Assembly (NCBI GenBank): GCA_003141715.1 | Contig: PLNF01000119.1 | Span: 1-47,374, forward strand | Source: Bacteroidales bacterium | GTDB taxonomy: Bacteria > Bacteroidota > Bacteroidia > Bacteroidales > VadinHA17 | Direction: 5' to 3' | Length of the DNA: 47,374 nt | In this document: piece by piece, positions 1 through 7,860 of the stretch | How the letters are laid out: the number at the start of each line of letters is the position of its first letter | Position numbering within the stretch: position 1 is the stretch's first letter | Notes under the pieces: model-generated | Told to the model about the DNA's origin: nothing | The model's database searches: none | What the model saw: the letters and a program-made list of their open reading frames with translations, nothing else | Position numbers and translations under genes: made by a program

Positions 1-422
1 TCAACATGCTCAAATGAGAAGATTTCCTGAAGTCCATGAATTTTATCGGCAATCGAGTTCACCTTATTATATATTGTTTTGTTGCCAAGTATAATCATCT
101 TGACATCAGAGTGTTCAAGTATATATTCATATTCATCAGTCCCGATTGTCGGGTAGATAGGTACATGTATGAGCCCGGCCTGAGCAAGACCCATATCGAC
201 AAAATTCCATTCAGGCTTATTACCGCTTATTGTAGCAACTTTATCTCCCTTTTTATACCCTAATGAAAGCAGACCATAGCTAACCCAGTTCACATAGTTA
301 CTTACTTCTTCAGTAGAGTATGTTATCCATTCCTTGTCTCTTTTCCCGCCAAACATATCTTTACGCGGATATTTCTCCAGATTCCACTGAATTATATCAA
401 AGGTTCTTTTAACTTCCATCAT
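1..422 (-). CDS. AMP-dependent acyl-CoA synthetase, N-terminal part (truncated by window edge)
   Basis: The minus strand from ATG at 422 is open to base 1, giving the first 140 residues of a larger protein. Visible features are those of the long-chain fatty acid-CoA ligase branch of the AMP-binding superfamily: an opening 'RTFDIIQWNLEKYPRKDMF', a 'WITYSTEEVSNYVNWVSYGL' segment, 'GYKKGDKVATISGNKPEW' and 'LAQAGLIHVPIYPT', which match the usual N-terminal region before the P-loop. The ATP/AMP motifs lie outside the window, so substrate cannot be judged. A second in-frame ATG at 419 is equally possible. It lies 92 bases downstream of alaS on the same strand. I see no terminator between them and no clear TAnnTTTG element, so cotranscription with alaS is possible. 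By family, it would activate fatty acids to acyl-CoA at the membrane. Confidence 0.85.
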   Translation of the reverse strand, partial: MMEVKRTFDIIQWNLEKYPRKDMFGGKRDKEWITYSTEEVSNYVNWVSYGLLSLGYKKGDKVATISGNKPEWNFVDMGLAQAGLIHVPIYPTIGTDEYEYILEHSDVKMIILGNKTIYNKVNSIADKIHGLQEIFSFEHV

Positions 423-513
423 CAGTTCAAATTAATTAGGAAGCAAGTCTAATGATTATTTTCGAACAAATAATAATGAGAATGCAAACTAAAAATAAGA
501 TAATATATAGATA

Positions 514-3144
514 TCATATTTTTTGAAGGAATTCGGCTGCTTTTTGGATTGCACGTTGCATACCTTGAGGATTCTTTCCTCCGGCAGTGGCAAAAAAAGG
601 TTGTCCGCCTCCGGCTCCGTTAATTTCACCGGAAATTTCCCTGATAATCGCAACTGCGCTAATGTTCCTACCCTTGATAAGATCGTCGGTTACCGTGACC
701 AGTAAATTGGCTTTTCCACCATTCTCTGATCCGATAACCATTACAGTATTGTCTGAAGCTGTTCTTAACTGATAAGCAACGTTCTTCAGTACATCAGCTG
801 AATCGGTTTCAATCTGACCAGAAACAAAACTTATATTTTTAATTTTAACAGCCTTGTCAACCAGTTCTTTCAGCCTGAGTGTAGCTGATTGAACCTGGAA
901 TTTCTCTACGATCTTCTTAAGCGAGTTGTTTTCTGCCAAAAGCTTTTCGACACTATCTGTGATACTTCCGGTGCTCTTAAGAAGCGTGGCTATCTCCTCA
1001 ACTGTTTTCAATTTGTCATTTATATATTCCTCAGCTTTTGAGGCAGTTACAGCTTCAATTCTTCGTATGCCGGCTGCAATCGCTCCTTCTGATACAATTT
1101 TCACAATTCCGATACTACCGGTAGCTTCAACATGCGTTCCACCGCACAGCTCTATTGATTTTCCAAATTCAACAACTCTTACATGATCGCCGTATTTTTC
1201 TCCAAAAAGAGCCATGGCACCCATTGATTTGGCCTTTCCCATTGAAACTCCTTCAGTTATCTTACTGATATAATTATCCCTTACCATCTGGTTCACCTGT
1301 TCTTCAACCTTTGATAATTCTTCTTTACTCACCTTGCTGAAATGACTAAAGTCAAAACGTAAGCGATCAGGAGTTACCAGTGAGCCTTTTTGTTCCACAT
1401 GTTTTCCAAGAACTGAACGTAACGCAAAATGAATCAGGTGAGTAGCTGTATGATTATTTGCAGTCATCATACGTTTCTCAAGATCGACAGTCGCTTTGAA
1501 AACTACAGTAAGATCAACTGGTAATTTCCGTGTAATATGTATTGTAAGGTTATTCTCTTTAATGGTATCTGTTATTGAAATTTTTTCGTTTCCTGATGAT
1601 ATAAAACCAGTATCTCCGGCCTGGCCACCGGCTTCAGCATAGAAGGGTGTTTTATTAAAAACAAGCTGAAAGTTCTCCTTCCGTTTGACTTTAACACTCC
1701 GGTATTTTGTTATATACACATCATCTTCGGTATTCCGGTAACCGGTGAATTCAGTTCCGTCAATTTCTTTTACAACTGTCCAATCCGCCGCTTCAACTGA
1801 AGCATCTTTCCTCGACCGGTCTTTCTGGTTCTTCATCTCTTCTTCAAAACCTTTCACATCAAGGTGCATATCATTCTCTTTAAGAATAAGCTGTGTAAGG
1901 TCAACCGGGAATCCGAAAGTATCGTACATCTCAAAAGCTACTTTCCCGGGCAGTATATTTTTACGTTCTTTTCTAAGATCAGTAATCATCCTTTCAATCA
2001 TTTTCAACCCTTTACCAAGAGTTTTAAGAAAAGCAGTCTCTTCTTCAAAGATTATTTTCGCAATCTGTTTTTTACCTGATTGAAGTTCAGGATATTGGTC
2101 ACCCATAGTGGCAGCAAGGACAGGAACCAGCCGAAACATAAATGGTTCCTCTATGCCCAGGTTATTATAACCATATCTTACAGCACGACGGAGAATTCTT
2201 CTTATAACATAACCTGCTTTATTATTTGAAGGAAGCTGGCCATCAGCTATTGAGAATGAAACGGCTCTCAAATGATCGGCAACAACCCGGAGTGCAATAT
2301 CCCATTTTTCGTTAACCCCGTATGCCTTGCCCGTAATTTCAGAAATTTCCCTTATGACATCCTGAAAAATATCAGTCTCGTAATTTGATTTTTTACCCTG
2401 GACAACCATACAGAGCCTCTCGAATCCCATGCCTGTATCAACATGCCGGGAAGGAAGTTGTTCGAGAACGCCGTCAGTCCGGCGGTTATACTGAATAAAG
2501 ACAAGGTTCCATATTTCAATTACCTGAGGATGACCTTTATTTACCAGATCTTTCCCCGGTATTTTTTTTCTCTCTTCATCGTCCCGTAAATCAACATGGA
2601 TCTCCGAACAAGGGCCACACGGGCCGGTTTCTCCCATTTCCCAGAAGTTATCCTTTTTTGATCCTTGAATAATCCTTCCTTCCGGTTTTGAAAAACATTT
2701 TTCCCAATAGGTGAAAGCTTCATTATCCCGTGGTACATTGTCTTCCTGACTACCCTCAAATATTGTAGCATATAACCTGTCTTCCGGAATTCTGAGTCTT
2801 TTCACCAGTAATTCCCAACCCCATTCAATTGCCTCTTTCTTAAAATAGTCGCCAAACGACCAGTTGCCAAGCATTTCAAACATTGTATGGTGGTAGGTAT
2901 CATGCCCAACCTCTTCCAGGTCATTATGTTTTCCGGATACTCTTAAACATTTCTGTGAGTTTGCTACTCTTTTGTTCACTGGCAACCGGTTCCCGAGGAA
3001 TATGTCTTTGAACTGGTTCATCCCGGCATTTGTAAACATTAGGGTAGGATCATTTTTAACTACCATTGGTGCTGATGGCACTATAAGATGACCTTTAGAC
3101 TCGAAAAATTCAAAAAATAACTGCCTCAGTTCCAGTGACTTCAT
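514..3144 (-). CDS. alaS: Alanyl-tRNA synthetase
   Basis: This 876-residue protein has the normal length and full domain order of bacterial AlaRS, which charges tRNA-Ala with alanine. The N-terminus (LRQLFFEFFESKGHLIVPSAP, then TNAGMNQFKDIFLG) is the class II catalytic core. The editing domain shows its zinc site, HTATH near residue 563 and CGGTH near residue 666, which deacylates Ser/Gly mischarged tRNA. The C-terminus ends with the glycine-rich GAGGGQPFFATAGGKN segment of the C-Ala/DHHA1 domain. The start MKSLELRQLFFEFF is the standard family start. A TAAATTTG promoter element sits 32 bases upstream (3177-3184), back to back with the M23 gene that reads the other way. Confidence 0.98.
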   Translation of the reverse strand: MKSLELRQLFFEFFESKGHLIVPSAPMVVKNDPTLMFTNAGMNQFKDIFLGNRLPVNKRVANSQKCLRVSGKHNDLEEVGHDTYHHTMFEMLGNWSFGDYFKKEAIEWGWELLVKRLRIPEDRLYATIFEGSQEDNVPRDNEAFTYWEKCFSKPEGRIIQGSKKDNFWEMGETGPCGPCSEIHVDLRDDEERKKIPGKDLVNKGHPQVIEIWNLVFIQYNRRTDGVLEQLPSRHVDTGMGFERLCMVVQGKKSNYETDIFQDVIREISEITGKAYGVNEKWDIALRVVADHLRAVSFSIADGQLPSNNKAGYVIRRILRRAVRYGYNNLGIEEPFMFRLVPVLAATMGDQYPELQSGKKQIAKIIFEEETAFLKTLGKGLKMIERMITDLRKERKNILPGKVAFEMYDTFGFPVDLTQLILKENDMHLDVKGFEEEMKNQKDRSRKDASVEAADWTVVKEIDGTEFTGYRNTEDDVYITKYRSVKVKRKENFQLVFNKTPFYAEAGGQAGDTGFISSGNEKISITDTIKENNLTIHITRKLPVDLTVVFKATVDLEKRMMTANNHTATHLIHFALRSVLGKHVEQKGSLVTPDRLRFDFSHFSKVSKEELSKVEEQVNQMVRDNYISKITEGVSMGKAKSMGAMALFGEKYGDHVRVVEFGKSIELCGGTHVEATGSIGIVKIVSEGAIAAGIRRIEAVTASKAEEYINDKLKTVEEIATLLKSTGSITDSVEKLLAENNSLKKIVEKFQVQSATLRLKELVDKAVKIKNISFVSGQIETDSADVLKNVAYQLRTASDNTVMVIGSENGGKANLLVTVTDDLIKGRNISAVAIIREISGEINGAGGGQPFFATAGGKNPQGMQRAIQKAAEFLQKI

Positions 3145-3176
3145 CTTATTTAGAATTATGTTAAATTAACATTCGT

Positions 3177-3184
3177 CAAATTTA
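3177..3184 (-). promoter_or_regulatory. Bacteroidota -7 promoter element for alaS
   Basis: On the minus strand this reads TAAATTTG, an exact match to the TAnnTTTG consensus. The alaS ATG follows 32 bases later. I do not see a good -33 TTG at the usual 19-21 base spacing. Confidence 0.5.
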
Positions 3185-3223
3185 GGGCTTTAAAATTAGT
3201 TTATTTGCTTAAGATTTATCAAA

Positions 3224-4225
3224 TTGCAAAATAAAATTTTAAAAAACCTCTTCCTGTTGTTAAGAAACCGGAAATACGTGCTTGATTTGTCCGATCTGCA
3301 GTATAAGCAGGTCAGGCTGCCTTGGAAGATGAGGTTTTTGCATGTTCTTTTATGGTTTGCCGGATCGCTTGTTTTAGCAACAGTTTACGGTACTATTATT
3401 GAAAACACGTTCGGTTCTCCCAAAGAGAAGCTGCTTAGTCAGCAGGTTGAAAATCTGAAACTTCAGTATACACTAATTGGAAGAGAGTCGGATAATTCAA
3501 TTGCCGCTCTTAACAGTTTCAGGCTCTCTGATGACAAACGGTACCGGCCGATACTTGACATGGACAGTGTTCCTGAATCATACAGAAAAGCTGGTATTGG
3601 AGGGGTCGACAGATACAGTGATCTAAAAGGCTATCTGAACTCAGATATTCTTATTGAATACAAATCAAAAATTGATGAGATAAAGAGCATGGCGACTGTC
3701 CAGAACGAATCTTTTAAGACAATCGCTGAAAGAAGTGTTGAATGGAAAAGGGAAATGGATCATTTCCCGGGGATAAGTCCGGTAAGTGTAAAATTCAAAC
3801 TTGGTGATACATTCAAGTGGAGGACCATTCACCCTGTGTTAGGCACGCCACGAATGCATAACGGGCAGGATTTTGAAGTTCCTTATGGTACAGAGATATA
3901 CGCTACCGGCGATGGTTCAGTTATTGAGTCAGGCTGGAACTCAGGCGGATTTGGAAATTGTATTGTGATCGATCATGGCTATGGTCTTCAGACTGTTTAT
4001 GGTCATCTTAGTGATATTAAAGTTGTTAAAGGTCAGAATGTTAAAAGAGGTGACCTTATAGGAATAAGCGGAAGCAGCGGTTTGTCTTCAGGCCCTCACC
4101 TGCATTATCAGGTCGAACAATTTGGAGCCCATAAGAATCCTGTTAATTTCTTTAATAATGATGTCAGTGTTGAGGAATATAATGATATGATCCAGGCATT
4201 CGAATCGAAATCAAAACTCAGATAA
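3224..4225 (+). CDS. M23 family membrane-anchored metallopeptidase (first of a pair)
   Basis: A peptidoglycan endopeptidase of the LytM/M23 type. It has a cytoplasmic N-terminal stretch, one membrane segment (about residues 38-58, LHVLLWFAGSLVLATVYGTI), a coiled-coil stalk beginning SPKEKLLSQQVENLKLQ, and a C-terminal M23 domain. Zinc ligands are intact: HNGQD (H212, D216) and HLH (H292, H294). A functional enzyme cleaving periplasmic peptidoglycan cross-links is likely. The start is uncertain: there is no in-frame ATG before the membrane segment, and alignment to the paralogue just downstream shows the homologous N-terminal segment (RKYVLDLSDL against KYKFDPDSL) begins well before the first ATG at 3329. 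I therefore take TTG at 3224; a TTG at 3257 is an alternative. A degenerate -7 element (TTTATTTG, 3200-3207) precedes it. Confidence 0.9.
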   Translation: MQNKILKNLFLLLRNRKYVLDLSDLQYKQVRLPWKMRFLHVLLWFAGSLVLATVYGTIIENTFGSPKEKLLSQQVENLKLQYTLIGRESDNSIAALNSFRLSDDKRYRPILDMDSVPESYRKAGIGGVDRYSDLKGYLNSDILIEYKSKIDEIKSMATVQNESFKTIAERSVEWKREMDHFPGISPVSVKFKLGDTFKWRTIHPVLGTPRMHNGQDFEVPYGTEIYATGDGSVIESGWNSGGFGNCIVIDHGYGLQTVYGHLSDIKVVKGQNVKRGDLIGISGSSGLSSGPHLHYQVEQFGAHKNPVNFFNNDVSVEEYNDMIQAFESKSKLR

Positions 4226-4300
4226 TCTCCTCCCAAGTTCAATTACGATCATCTTAATGTCCAAATTGGATAGTTAGTTTCTTATTTTTTTAGAATTGAT

Positions 4301-4308
4301 TATCTTTG
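4301..4308 (+). promoter_or_regulatory. -7 promoter element next to the second M23 start
   Basis: TATCTTTG matches TAnnTTTG exactly. The ATG of the second M23 gene is only 6 bases downstream, so a transcript from here would be leaderless or nearly so. The TTG inside this element is in frame with the gene but is better read as promoter than as start codon. Confidence 0.55.
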
Positions 4309-4314
4309 CACAAT

Positions 4315-5286
4315 ATGGCACCTACAAAATATAAATTTGATCCGGATTCTCTGAGTTTTGATAAAATAAGCCTTGGTATAAAGGCTTTGTTTCTCAGGTT
4401 TCTTGCCTATTTTATCGGGTCACTCGTTTTCGCTTTAATTTACTGGGTCATTTATGCATCCTTCTTCGATTCTCCAAAAGAAAAGGCCCTTAAGAGGGAA
4501 GTTGAGCAGATGACTATTCAGTACGACCTGATGCACAGGGAGATGGCAAATGTTGAAAATGTTCTTGAAGATCTTCAGAAAACCGATGATAATCTTTACA
4601 GAACTATTTTTGAAGCTGAACCGATCCCGGCTGAGCAGAGAGATGGAGGAATTGGAGGAGTAAACAGATATGAAGCTCTTGAGGGTTATAATAATTCAAA
4701 CCTGGTTATAGAAACAGCAAACAGACTCGATAAGATAAGGAAAAAAGTTTATGTTCAGTCAAAATCATTCGACGACCTCATTAAACTGGCTGGGAATAAG
4801 GAAGAGATGCTCAGATCAGTTCCTGCAATTATTCCGATTTCCAATAAGGATCTGACGAGAACAGCCTCAGGATTCGGTTGGAGGATTCATCCGTTTTATA
4901 AGATCAGTAAGTTTCATTACGGGATGGACTTCACAGCTCCCTTTGGAACTGATGTCTATGCGACCGGGAATGGAACAGTTGTTGACATTTTATCCTCACA
5001 GAGAGGTCTCGGCAAACATATAATTATTGATCATGGTTTCGGATATAAAAGTATCTATGCACATCTGAGCAGTTTCAATGTAAGAGTAGGCCAGAAGGTA
5101 CAGAGAGGAGATATTATCGGTTTTGTAGGGAGTACAGGAATGTCGGTTGCCAACCATCTTCATTACGAGATCAAACTAAATGGCGTAAATGTTGATCCGG
5201 TCAACTATTATTTCGAAGATCTCAGTTCGGCAGAATATGAAAAAATGATTGAGATTGCATCTAAAACCGGTCAGTCTTTTGATTAG
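4315..5286 (+). CDS. M23 family membrane-anchored metallopeptidase (second of a pair)
   Basis: A 323-residue paralogue of the preceding gene with the same plan: N-terminal MAPTKYKFDPDSLSF, one membrane segment (about residues 27-49), stalk from SPKEKALKREVEQM, the shared 'GIGGVNRYEAL' motif, then the M23 domain. The zinc site is intact: HYGMD (H201, D205) and HLH (H281, H283). Expected role: periplasmic peptidoglycan endopeptidase anchored to the inner membrane. I use ATG 4315 rather than the in-frame TTG at 4306, because that TTG is the tail of an exact TAnnTTTG promoter element and because MxxxKYKFDPDSLSF is a typical start of this Bacteroidota family. A small MerR-like gene follows about 100 bases downstream on the same strand. 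Confidence 0.95.
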   Translation: MAPTKYKFDPDSLSFDKISLGIKALFLRFLAYFIGSLVFALIYWVIYASFFDSPKEKALKREVEQMTIQYDLMHREMANVENVLEDLQKTDDNLYRTIFEAEPIPAEQRDGGIGGVNRYEALEGYNNSNLVIETANRLDKIRKKVYVQSKSFDDLIKLAGNKEEMLRSVPAIIPISNKDLTRTASGFGWRIHPFYKISKFHYGMDFTAPFGTDVYATGNGTVVDILSSQRGLGKHIIIDHGFGYKSIYAHLSSFNVRVGQKVQRGDIIGFVGSTGMSVANHLHYEIKLNGVNVDPVNYYFEDLSSAEYEKMIEIASKTGQSFD

Positions 5287-5384
5287 GATTTTTCTTCGCA
5301 CAATAGTTGGTTATAGTGCTGATTTTGGTACTGACAATAAATCAGATGTTATCGGACAGGTGAAATCTCATATAAATAATTGGT

Positions 5385-5720
5385 ATGCCTTACAAAGAAA
5401 AAAAAGTCGAAAAGCTCTATTATTCAATAGGGGAAGTAGCTGAAATGCTCGAAGTGCCGGTCTCTACGATTCGTTTCTGGGAAAATGAGTTCGATATTCT
5501 CAAACCCATGAAAAATAAAAAAGGCAACAGGCTGTTTACACCGGCAGACATTAAGAACCTTAAGATACTCCATCATCTTGTGAAAGAAGAGGGCATGACT
5601 CTTTCCGGGGCTAAAAAGAGACTAGCGGAAAAGTGGGTTGAAACGGATTATAAATATGAGATCAATGAATCGCTTCAGAAAATAAAATCCATGCTTCTCG
5701 ATATAAGAGATAATATATAA
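5385..5720 (+). CDS. MerR-type helix-turn-helix transcriptional regulator
   Basis: This 111-residue protein has a MerR-like winged helix at its N-terminus: LYYSIGEVAEMLEVPVSTIR, then FWENEFDILKP, then NRLFTPADIKNLKILHHLV. A short C-terminal helix (residues about 85-111) replaces the effector-binding domain of full-length MerR regulators and may serve for dimerisation. There are no obvious metal-binding cysteines, so the inducer is unknown. The gene sits just after the two M23 peptidases on the same strand and could regulate them or be cotranscribed with them; that is inference from position only. A long imperfect inverted repeat begins five bases after its stop codon. Confidence 0.88.
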   Translation: MPYKEKKVEKLYYSIGEVAEMLEVPVSTIRFWENEFDILKPMKNKKGNRLFTPADIKNLKILHHLVKEEGMTLSGAKKRLAEKWVETDYKYEINESLQKIKSMLLDIRDNI

Positions 5721-5725
5721 AGAAT

Positions 5726-5825
5726 CTCTGAGTAATCTCTGTGTCTTCTCTATGACTCTCTGTGTAACAAAGATGTTTAAGAACTTACGCAGAGCTACCC
5801 AGAGGATTCACAGAGGGTCACAGAG
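5726..5825 (+). repeat. Imperfect inverted repeat made of CTCTGTG-like units
   Basis: The left arm (5726-5768) consists of four consecutive 10-11 base units of the form CTCTGnGnnnn. The right arm (5784-5825) is the reverse-complement series (CAGAG units), with about 15 bases between the arms. The arms pair over about 42 bases with mismatches, so the RNA could form one long hairpin. It fills the gap between the MerR-like gene and the Nif3-like gene. Similar CTCTGTG/CACAGAG intergenic repeats occur in many bacterial genomes as I remember them; their function is not established. Confidence 0.7.
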
Positions 5826-5835
5826 AAAAATCATT

Positions 5836-6930
5836 ATGAAATTAAAAGATCTTTGCTCATATCTCGATTCAGCAGTTCCCCTGTCATTTCAGGAAGAGTA
5901 TGATAATTCAGGACTGCAGATCGGCTCACCCGAAAGAGAGATTTCTTTAGCGATGATCACACTTGATGTTACTAAGGAGGTCATTGATGAAGCTATTGCT
6001 CATAAATGTGATGTATTGGTTTCACATCATCCTCTTATTTTCAACCCTATAAAGAGCCTGACAGGCAAATCATTTATAGAAAGGATTCTATATAAGGCTG
6101 TAAAGAACGATATTGCTGTTTATTCCGCTCATACCAACCTTGATGTATTCAGTAATGGAGTCAGCAGGAAGATGGCAGAAAAGATTGGTCTGGAAGAGAT
6201 AAGTGTATTATCACCCTCTGAGAACAGATTATTAAAACTTGTAACCTACATTCCTGAATCTCATCTTGAAGTAGTGAGAAATGCACTTTTTGAAGCAGGA
6301 GCAGGTGTTATCGGCAATTATGACCAATGTGGATTTGCAACTTCAGGAACCGGGAGTTACAGGGGTAACGAAATGACAAAACCATTCAGAGGTGAAAATG
6401 GGAAGATCCATTTTGAAAAAGAGATCCGCTTTGAGACAATATTGTTTTCTCATCTTAAAGATAAAGTGACAAAGGCTCTTCTTGAGGCTCATCCTTATGA
6501 AGAGGTGGCTTATGATCTTTACTCACTTGAAAATAAAAACACTGAGATAGGTTTAGGATGTGTCGGGAAATTTCATGATCCGGTTTCGGAAAATGATTTT
6601 CTGAAACTTGTTTCTTCAGTTTTTGACGCAAAAGGCGTCAGGTACTCAAAACCGACAGGAAAACAGGTAAGAAAAGTCGCACTTTGTGGCGGCTCGGGTG
6701 CATCTCTGCTCAATCTGGCAATTTGTTCCGGAGCCGATGCCTTTTTAACTGCCGACATTAAATATCATGATTTTTTTAGTACAGAGAATAAGATACTACT
6801 TGTGGATGCCGGACATTTTGAAACTGAAAAATTCTCAAGAGAAATTTTAAAAGACCTAATTATTAAAAAATTCCCTAAATTTGCAGTCCGGTTTTCAGAA
6901 ACAAATACGAATCCGATAAATTATTTTTAA
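5836..6930 (+). CDS. Nif3-like dinuclear metal centre protein (YbgI/YqfO family)
   Basis: This 364-residue protein belongs to the NIF3 family, often named 'GTP cyclohydrolase 1 type 2 homolog', hexameric proteins with a two-metal site. The N-terminus (LCSYLDSAVPLSFQEEYDNS, GLQIG) is the family signature. Metal-binding residues are present: SHHPLIF (H64, H65), HTNLD and the C-terminal GHFETE (H327, E331). The middle section (about residues 130-235, with PESHLEVVRNALFEAGAGVI and HPYEEVAYD) is the extra CutA/PII-like insert found in the long YqfO form. The ATG at 5836 is chosen because any earlier start would lie in the inverted repeat. The exact cellular role of the family is unsettled. The downstream zinc-ribbon gene starts 2 bases after its stop, a common pairing in Bacteroidota. 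Confidence 0.93.
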   Translation: MKLKDLCSYLDSAVPLSFQEEYDNSGLQIGSPEREISLAMITLDVTKEVIDEAIAHKCDVLVSHHPLIFNPIKSLTGKSFIERILYKAVKNDIAVYSAHTNLDVFSNGVSRKMAEKIGLEEISVLSPSENRLLKLVTYIPESHLEVVRNALFEAGAGVIGNYDQCGFATSGTGSYRGNEMTKPFRGENGKIHFEKEIRFETILFSHLKDKVTKALLEAHPYEEVAYDLYSLENKNTEIGLGCVGKFHDPVSENDFLKLVSSVFDAKGVRYSKPTGKQVRKVALCGGSGASLLNLAICSGADAFLTADIKYHDFFSTENKILLVDAGHFETEKFSREILKDLIIKKFPKFAVRFSETNTNPINYF

Positions 6931-6932
6931 AG

Positions 6933-7697
6933 ATGGAAAAAGCAAAATCACATGAGTCTGAAATTTCTGTAGAAGAGAGATTAAGAGCATTATATGGTTT
7001 ACAATTAGTAGATTCAGAGATAGATAAGATTAAGACACTTAGAGGAGAATTACCTCTTGAGGTACAGGATCTGGAAGATGAGATAGCAGGACTTGAGACA
7101 AGGTTAGGGAATCTGAAAGACGAAGTAGGAAATCTTGAAAAGTCGGTGGTAAAGAAGAATAATGAGATTAACGATGCTGAAGCTCTGATAAAAAAATATG
7201 AAGAGCAGCAAAAGAACGTACGCAATAACAGGGAATTTGATTCGCTTTCGAAAGAGATTGAATATCAAAACCTGGAGATTGAACTGTTCAACAAGAAAAT
7301 CAAGGAGTTCAACTTTCTGATTGAAGAAAAGAAATTGGTCATTGCCGATTCGGAGGCTACTTTTGCTGACCGCAAGACCGATCTTGAAAACAAAAAATCA
7401 GAGCTCGATGAGATTATTTCCGATACTCAGAAAGAGGAAGAGGGTCTCTATAAAAAATCTGAAAAAGTTGAGGCAATTATTGAAGAAAGGTTGCTTACTG
7501 CCTATAAAAGGATCCGTTCCAATGCCAGAAATGGTCTTGCAGTTGTTCCGGTACAGAGGGATGCATGTGGTGGCTGCTTTAATCAGATACCTCCACAAAG
7601 ACAACTTGATATCAAATCGAGAAAGAAAATTATCGTATGTGAATATTGCGGACGAATTCTCGTTGACGATGAAATAATAAAAGAAGGCCACTTGTAG
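6933..7697 (+). CDS. Coiled-coil protein with C-terminal C4 zinc ribbon (CT398-like)
   Basis: The 254-residue product is mostly a long charged helix (about residues 15-195, rich in E, K, L and I with heptad character), then a zinc ribbon with four cysteines: C212-GG-C215 and C236-EY-C239. This is the architecture of the CT398/DUF164-type family. The molecular role is not known to me with confidence; members have been linked to flagellar or secretion export gates in other phyla, which should not be assumed here. It starts 2 bases after the Nif3-like stop, so the two are almost certainly one operon, and a hairpin plus T-run follows within 20 bases. Confidence 0.9.
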   Translation: MEKAKSHESEISVEERLRALYGLQLVDSEIDKIKTLRGELPLEVQDLEDEIAGLETRLGNLKDEVGNLEKSVVKKNNEINDAEALIKKYEEQQKNVRNNREFDSLSKEIEYQNLEIELFNKKIKEFNFLIEEKKLVIADSEATFADRKTDLENKKSELDEIISDTQKEEEGLYKKSEKVEAIIEERLLTAYKRIRSNARNGLAVVPVQRDACGGCFNQIPPQRQLDIKSRKKIIVCEYCGRILVDDEIIKEGHL

Positions 7698-7716
7698 AAG
7701 GCCGGACGAAATAAAG

Positions 7717-7746
7717 AAAGCTGACTCCATAAGGGCCGGCTTTTTT
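7717..7746 (+). terminator. Intrinsic terminator after the Nif3/zinc-ribbon operon
   Basis: A hairpin (AAAGCTG ... CCGGCTTT, with internal mismatches) is followed directly by six T and, one base later, five more T. It lies 20 bases after the zinc-ribbon gene stop. Confidence 0.7.
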
Positions 7747-7779
7747 GTTTTTACTAGGTCAAATTCTTGTTTTCTTTGC

Positions 7780-7810
7780 ACCCCCTCGCCCGCCAGCCGG
7801 CAGAGGGGGT
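7780..7810. repeat. GC-rich palindrome (ACCCCCTC ... GAGGGGGT)
   Basis: The arms ACCCCCTC and GAGGGGGT enclose a C/G-rich core with GCC/GGC segments. It is very unlike the AT-rich flanks. A relative with the same CCCCCT/AGGGGG ends and a GCCGC...GCGGC core is at 19101-19139. This looks like a dispersed REP-like intergenic element, or an extra transcription stop. Confidence 0.6.
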
Positions 7811-7860
7811 TCTCTCATTAAAAAAAATTACCTTTACATAGTAATTCACAATCTTAGATC

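Noticed and set aside
36-263. 75-codon plus-strand frame at the left edge
   Set aside because: It is antisense to the acyl-CoA synthetase, whose conserved residues are clear on the minus strand.
5249-5443. 64-codon plus-strand frame bridging the second M23 gene and the MerR-like gene
   Set aside because: It overlaps the ends of both real genes in another frame and has no family features.
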